44,054 nucleotides of DNA from Planctomycetia bacterium (GTDB taxonomy: Bacteria > Planctomycetota > UBA8108 > UBA1146). The stretch spans positions 1 through 44,054 of the forward strand of contig JAAXJX010000055.1 in NCBI GenBank assembly GCA_012269595.1. The letters run 5' to 3'. The position numbers and the translations under genes are program-made. Below the pieces are notes generated by a model, which did not search any database, was not told the origin of the DNA, and was given only the letters and a program-made list of their open reading frames with translations. Below are positions 40,811-44,054 of this stretch, in pieces. Position 1 is the stretch's first letter. Each line of letters begins with the position of its first letter.

Positions 40811-41880
40811 CAGGACCTCTGGGGTGTGATCAACATGCAATCGCCATAGGAGTAAAACCGAAATTGATTTTCGACTGCTTCACGATAGAGATTCAGAGTG
40901 TTCTCGAGTCCGTGGAAACAGGATACGAGTACCAGCAAAGATGAACCGGGCAGGTGGAAATTGGTCAACAGACCATCCGCGTGACGGAATTGGTATCCGG
41001 GAAGAATCGTCAGATCTGTTTCTCCGATGATTTCATCCCCCGGAGTCAAATCGGGGAGTGATTCCAAAACTCTCATGCTGGTGGTCCCGATCGCAATGAT
41101 GGGCCGTTTCTCTTTTCTTGCTTTATGCAAAGCAGTTCGAGTTTCGCTGGAGATGCTGTACCACTCAGGATCGACACGGTGGTCGGTTAACTGCTCCGAC
41201 TCGATCGGCTTGAAAGTCCCGGGCCCGACATGAAGAGTGACGCCCGCACGCTGAACACCACGGGCGGCGAGAGCTTCGAGAATGGGTTGGTCAAAATGAA
41301 GCCCTGCTGTGGGTGCGTCGCCTGGGCTGGGTGTTTTTGCTTTGCGGGTTTTTTTGTTTTCTTTGTCGGGTGAGTGTGTGTTGGTTTGTTGGGTTTTTCT
41401 CTGGATATAGGGGGGGAGGGGAACCTCTCCGATCCTCTCCAGAGGGACTTCCGCAGGCCACTCGACCCTCCAGCTGGAACCTTCACGCCCGTGAACCCTG
41501 ATGGCCACATCCGGGCCCTCCAGGGTTTCGCCCGGTTTAATGCGTCGGGAAGGGGAGATCCAGGCGAGCCAGGATTCTCCATCCTGACATGGGCGAAGAA
41601 GAAAGATCTCTACCTTGCCACCCGTGGCTCTTTGGGCACGAATCCGGGCTGGAATCACACGAGTGTCGTTGTAGACCAAAAGTTCATCACCCCGAAGGTG
41701 ATCGACAATCTCTGGGAAATTCCCGAGCTGCCGCTGCTTTTCACCCCGGAGAGTAAAGATGCACCGGGAGTCACTGCGATTTTGGGCCGGTTCCTGGGCG
41801 ATCAGAGAATCGGGAAGTTCAAATTGATAACTGCGGAGAGAAAATGCACTCTCTCCGGGATCAGTCCCCATCCTCGTCAT
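40810..41880 (-). CDS. queA: QueA-like tRNA ribosyltransferase-isomerase with altered core loop
   Basis: QueA transfers and isomerises the ribosyl part of S-adenosylmethionine to preQ1-modified tRNA, giving epoxyqueuosine. The 356-residue protein matches over most of its length: LIAQEPAQNRSDSRC, LLVYNDTRVIPARI, GGKVEIFLL, APTAGLHFDQPIL, HVGPGTFKPI and RHADGLLTNFHLPGSSLL. Between PLPPYIQR (154-161) and APTAGLHF (189-196) the family normally has a YQTVYA...GAVA segment. Here it is replaced by a Lys/Thr-rich stretch with no similarity, and no other frame supplies it. Activity is therefore uncertain. GAGGA precedes the ATG at 41880. It overlaps the upstream NYN gene by 20 bases. Confidence 0.86.
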   Translation of the reverse strand: MTRMGTDPGESAFSLRSYQFELPDSLIAQEPAQNRSDSRCIFTLRGEKQRQLGNFPEIVDHLRGDELLVYNDTRVIPARIRAQRATGGKVEIFLLRPCQDGESWLAWISPSRRIKPGETLEGPDVAIRVHGREGSSWRVEWPAEVPLERIGEVPLPPYIQRKTQQTNTHSPDKENKKTRKAKTPSPGDAPTAGLHFDQPILEALAARGVQRAGVTLHVGPGTFKPIESEQLTDHRVDPEWYSISSETRTALHKARKEKRPIIAIGTTSMRVLESLPDLTPGDEIIGETDLTILPGYQFRHADGLLTNFHLPGSSLLVLVSCFHGLENTLNLYREAVENQFRFYSYGDCMLITPQRS

Positions 41881-42706
41881 CGAAGTTGTCCTCTACAGGT
41901 CCTCTCGCTCTTCGTGAGCCACGGTTTCCGCGTGAGGGAACGAGTTCTTCTTCGTACTCTTCTTCCTCTTCATATTCGTCATCTTCTGAGTCGTTGGATT
42001 GGAACTGGTTACCCGATAGAAGGACCCGTTCATCCAGATGGTGGACCTGATCAGCACACTGATACAGATCGTTCGAGGTGGTATCCCTGAATGAAGCGAT
42101 CTCCACACGAACGCCATCATTACGCAGTTTCTCGACCAAAGGGACAAAGTCACCATCACCGGTCACGAGGATGCACACATCGGTCCTGGGTGAGATGGCC
42201 AGGGCATCCAGAGTGATTCCGATGTTCCAATCACCACTGCTGGTGGGATCTGAGCGGTCGCCGACGACTCGTTTGCGCACTTCATATCCATTCCTGCGCA
42301 ATACTTCGATGAATTTGTTCTGTTCCATCCCCGGGCGTTCAACCACATATGCCAGTGCTCGTTGCAGAACCCGTTTGCTGACGAGATGCTTCAGGAGAGT
42401 CGAAAATTCCAATTTGGACTGGTAAAGATTTCGTGCAGCGTAGTACATGTTCTGTACATCAACAAAAATCGCCACACGCTGCTGTCTGGACAGATCATGC
42501 CCGTCAACAGAGACCAGCATCTTCTGGTTTTGGGAAGAGGGGGTGTCCTTGCGCATCTTTTCAAATGCCTCGAGGCCACGCTTCATTTCTTCCTTGTGCT
42601 TGCTTCTCTCCTGGACAATCTGGTCTTGAAGTTCAATGACCCTGTTTTGCAGGTCTTCGACAGATTCGCCGCCTCCTTCGGAGGCCCTTGGTGAATACAT
42701 AATCAT
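41861..42706 (-). CDS. NYN-domain (LabA/DUF88-like) putative RNase
   Basis: A 281-residue protein. Residues 12-60 form a coiled coil (VEDLQNRVIELQDQIVQERSK). Residues 75-225 are a PIN-like NYN nuclease domain with its acidic metal residues in VAIFVDVQNMYYAA, GDWNIGITLDAL and CILVTGDGDFVPLV. The C-terminal 45 residues are strongly acidic, then Arg/Gly-rich (SEDDEYEEEEEYEEE; RGNRGSRRARG), a form typical of RNA-binding or disordered tails. NYN proteins usually cleave or handle RNA. GGGGAG precedes the ATG. It heads a three-gene overlapping operon with queA and the J-domain gene. Confidence 0.87.
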   Translation of the reverse strand: MIMYSPRASEGGGESVEDLQNRVIELQDQIVQERSKHKEEMKRGLEAFEKMRKDTPSSQNQKMLVSVDGHDLSRQQRVAIFVDVQNMYYAARNLYQSKLEFSTLLKHLVSKRVLQRALAYVVERPGMEQNKFIEVLRRNGYEVRKRVVGDRSDPTSSGDWNIGITLDALAISPRTDVCILVTGDGDFVPLVEKLRNDGVRVEIASFRDTTSNDLYQCADQVHHLDERVLLSGNQFQSNDSEDDEYEEEEEYEEELVPSRGNRGSRRARGPVEDNFDDEDGD

Positions 42707-42739
42707 GATAAAATCTCCCCTATGCAGAAATCAGGAGTC

Positions 42740-42767
42740 ATTGTAATGGATTTCGCGATTATGAAAA
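42740..42767 (-). promoter_or_regulatory. Candidate promoter of the NYN-queA-J operon
   Basis: On the minus strand, TTTTCA (42767-42762, four of six consensus bases) is followed by a 16-base spacer and TACAAT (42745-42740, five of six). It would start transcription about 28 bases upstream of the NYN ATG at 42706. Confidence 0.45.
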
Positions 42768-43060
42768 GAGAATGCAACCATGATTGGGAGACGTTTAAAG
42801 GTTGGCATTATGGGCAATAGAGCCACCATTCAGTTCTCATGGGGGCAATGGCGCATGGAGGTTTCGTAGTCTCATTCATGCTGGAGATATTCGGAATCGA
42901 GTAGTTCAGGAGAATTGTCCATAATCCGGTCGAATAGACGGCGATTCTTCCTTGTAAACGTAAATGGCTATATTATTTTAAAATTAGTTTCGATCCTTCA
43001 GGAGTCCCAAAGCTCACTTGAAGTATGAAAACTCTCGAATGATTACCAGCGGCCACTGGG

Positions 43061-43081
43061 ATTGGTGACTAGGTCACCGAT
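43061..43081. promoter_or_regulatory. Palindrome upstream of the tandem-HTH gene
   Basis: GGTGAC-TAG-GTCACC (43064-43078) is a perfect 6-bp inverted repeat. It extends to nine pairs with one mismatch (ATTGGTGAC against GTCACCGAT). It ends 45 bases before the GTG of the HTH gene. Form and place suit an operator, perhaps for autoregulation, but the cognate protein is unproven. Confidence 0.5.
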
Positions 43082-43125
43082 CGGTTTCATTCGATTTTTC
43101 TTCTCAATTTTGAAAGTTAACTTAC

Positions 43126-43677
43126 GTGCCCAAAAGATCCTCTACCAAGGTGAAATCTTCCTCCCAGAAGCTTGGTCGCAAGAACTCTTATACGGATGCA
43201 TTCAGGCGCAAAGTGGTGACCTACTCCGTGAAAAACGGAATCATTGCGGCTGCCGATAAGTTTTCTGTTTCCACGCCCAGTGTGACCAATTGGCGCAAGG
43301 ATTTTGGAGTAACCCGTGCGACAAAAGAGGCCGCCGTCGCAGGTAAAAAGGTGGTCCTCCCCAAAAAACCGGTCAGCAAGCCTGTCCCTTCCGGTCGCAA
43401 AAATTATCCGGATACCTTCCGTGAGGAAGTGGCCCGCTTTTCCGCTCTTGAGGGGGTGGAGAAGACTGCCATTCGATTCGGGGTCAGCGCTCCGAGTGTG
43501 ACCAACTGGCGTCGTGAGTTTGGAATCAATCGCGAGACCCGTGACAAGATTCGCAAGGAACATGAAAAGATGGGGATCACCAGTGACAAATCACTGGGGA
43601 AAAAAGAGATTCTGAAGATCCGCCGGCAGGTTGAGAAATCATTGGCATTGTTGGACAGCCTTCTGCAAAAAATGTGA
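43126..43677 (+). CDS. Protein with two tandem transposase-type helix-turn-helix units
   Basis: A 183-residue basic protein containing two similar units: residues 22-63 (YTDAFRRKVVTYS...TPSVTNWRKDFGV) and 94-135 (YPDTFREEVARFS...APSVTNWRREFGI). Each resembles the HTH of IS3-type OrfA transposase proteins. A Lys/Pro-rich linker joins them, and the C-terminus (ILKIRRQVEKSLALLDSLLQKM) is a short coiled coil suited to dimerisation. No catalytic transposase domain and no terminal inverted repeats are seen, so it looks like a domesticated DNA-binding protein rather than an insertion sequence. The start is GTG at 43126 with a weak ribosome site. moaA follows 84 bases downstream. Confidence 0.78.
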   Translation: MPKRSSTKVKSSSQKLGRKNSYTDAFRRKVVTYSVKNGIIAAADKFSVSTPSVTNWRKDFGVTRATKEAAVAGKKVVLPKKPVSKPVPSGRKNYPDTFREEVARFSALEGVEKTAIRFGVSAPSVTNWRREFGINRETRDKIRKEHEKMGITSDKSLGKKEILKIRRQVEKSLALLDSLLQKM

Positions 43678-43761
43678 TCACGGGAGGTTTGACGCCTCCA
43701 CTCTTCACTCATCAGGGGCGGTCTGATTCCACCCACTGATTTATCGAAATGGAATCTGGCA

Positions 43762-44054
43762 ATGCCCAGAGATGGCCACGGCAGAATCATCGATTACATG
43801 CGGATCTCGGTGATGGATCGTTGCAATCTGCGTTGCAGTTATTGCATGCCTCTCGAAGGTTTGAAGTTTCTTCCTGAGGAGAAACTGTTGACCGCTCCCG
43901 AGATTGGATTGGTGACTGAAGCAGCAGTATCTGCTGGATTCCGCAAGTTCCGTATTACTGGTGGTGAGCCAACACTGCGCAAGGATCTCACCGAAATCGT
44001 CAGCCGTATGAGAGCAGTGGCCCCCGAGGCGGACATCGCCATGACCACAAATGG
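43762..44054 (+). CDS. moaA: GTP 3',8-cyclase MoaA (partial, runs off the window)
   Basis: The first 97 codons of MoaA, the radical SAM enzyme that turns GTP into the first intermediate of molybdopterin synthesis. The [4Fe-4S] cysteines are Cys21, Cys25 and Cys28 in DRCNLRCSYCMP. The SAM-binding GGEPTLRKDL follows near residue 75, and the visible part ends at MTTNG. The gene has no stop inside the window and continues past 44054. The ATG at 43762 lacks a clear Shine-Dalgarno sequence but gives a normal MoaA N-terminus. moaD and moaE are 7 kb away on the other strand. Confidence 0.92.
   Translation, partial: MPRDGHGRIIDYMRISVMDRCNLRCSYCMPLEGLKFLPEEKLLTAPEIGLVTEAAVSAGFRKFRITGGEPTLRKDLTEIVSRMRAVAPEADIAMTTN

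Larger units (their letters stand above)
42707..43125. other. AT-rich divergent intergenic region
   Basis: About 419 bases with no convincing gene and clearly lower GC than the surroundings, especially 42950-43000 (TATATTATTTTAAAATT). It lies between the divergent NYN and tandem-HTH genes. It contains a fair minus-strand promoter (42740-42767), a weak plus-strand candidate (TTGTAA at 42952-42957, 16 bases, TATTTT at 42974-42979) and a palindrome at 43061-43081. A hidden small RNA is possible but I cannot show it. Confidence 0.5.

Noticed and set aside
41317..41397. Frameshift as the cause of the odd QueA segment
   Set aside because: Neither of the other two frames encodes the missing YQTVYA-type segment, and the frame is the same on both sides.
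43126..43677. Insertion sequence
   Set aside because: The HTH looks like a transposase OrfA, but there is no catalytic domain, no flanking inverted repeats and no target duplication visible.

Overview
The window reads as a piece of a GC-rich (about 58-60 % by eye), Gram-negative-type bacterial chromosome, most likely from a Planctomycetota-like organism. I infer this from the secreted protein with DCNNNG-type repeats and a dockerin-like tail, the FG-GAP protein, the HEAT plus von Willebrand A protein, the large GreA-containing protein and the many signal-peptide and lipobox proteins. This assignment comes from remembered family distributions and needs a marker-gene tree. I see no tRNA, rRNA, CRISPR array, intact insertion sequence or phage gene.

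Layout. Positions 427-7144 hold a tight four-gene plus-strand operon: DUF1302 outer-membrane protein, DUF1329 LolB-like protein, Ycf48-like propeller and RND/MMPL exporter. It faces a membrane-anchored acyl-CoA dehydrogenase (fadE) and a lipoprotein gene. Next come a HEAT/VWA protein and a minus-strand group of queF, lexA and a coupled small gene, with a perfect Gram-positive-type SOS box before lexA. Then follow a hexapeptide acyltransferase, truD, a giant GreA-like protein, hutI and hutU (histidine catabolism), and ispH (isoprenoids).

From 22.7 to 32 kb the genes are mainly envelope or secreted: a sugar-dehydrogenase-like protein with Ca-binding-type repeats, an FG-GAP protein translationally coupled to a dihydroorotase, a trypsin-like protease, and a secreted protein of unknown function. 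From 32 to 36 kb lie fabI, nadE and gltA. A minus-strand run encodes two lipoproteins (one a putative HEXXH metalloprotease), moaD and moaE. A DASS anion transporter follows.

The last part has a minus-strand operon of NYN-domain nuclease, queA (with an abnormal insert) and a reversed-architecture J-domain protein, an AT-rich intergenic region with a palindrome, a gene with two tandem transposase-type helix-turn-helix units, and the start of moaA running off the edge. Queuosine genes (queF, queA) and molybdopterin genes (moaA, moaD, moaE) are scattered rather than clustered.

The best candidates for something undescribed are the DUF1302-DUF1329-Ycf48-RND envelope transport operon beside fadE, the giant GreA, the NYN-QueA-J operon with its altered QueA, the small protein coupled to lexA, and the tandem-HTH protein.
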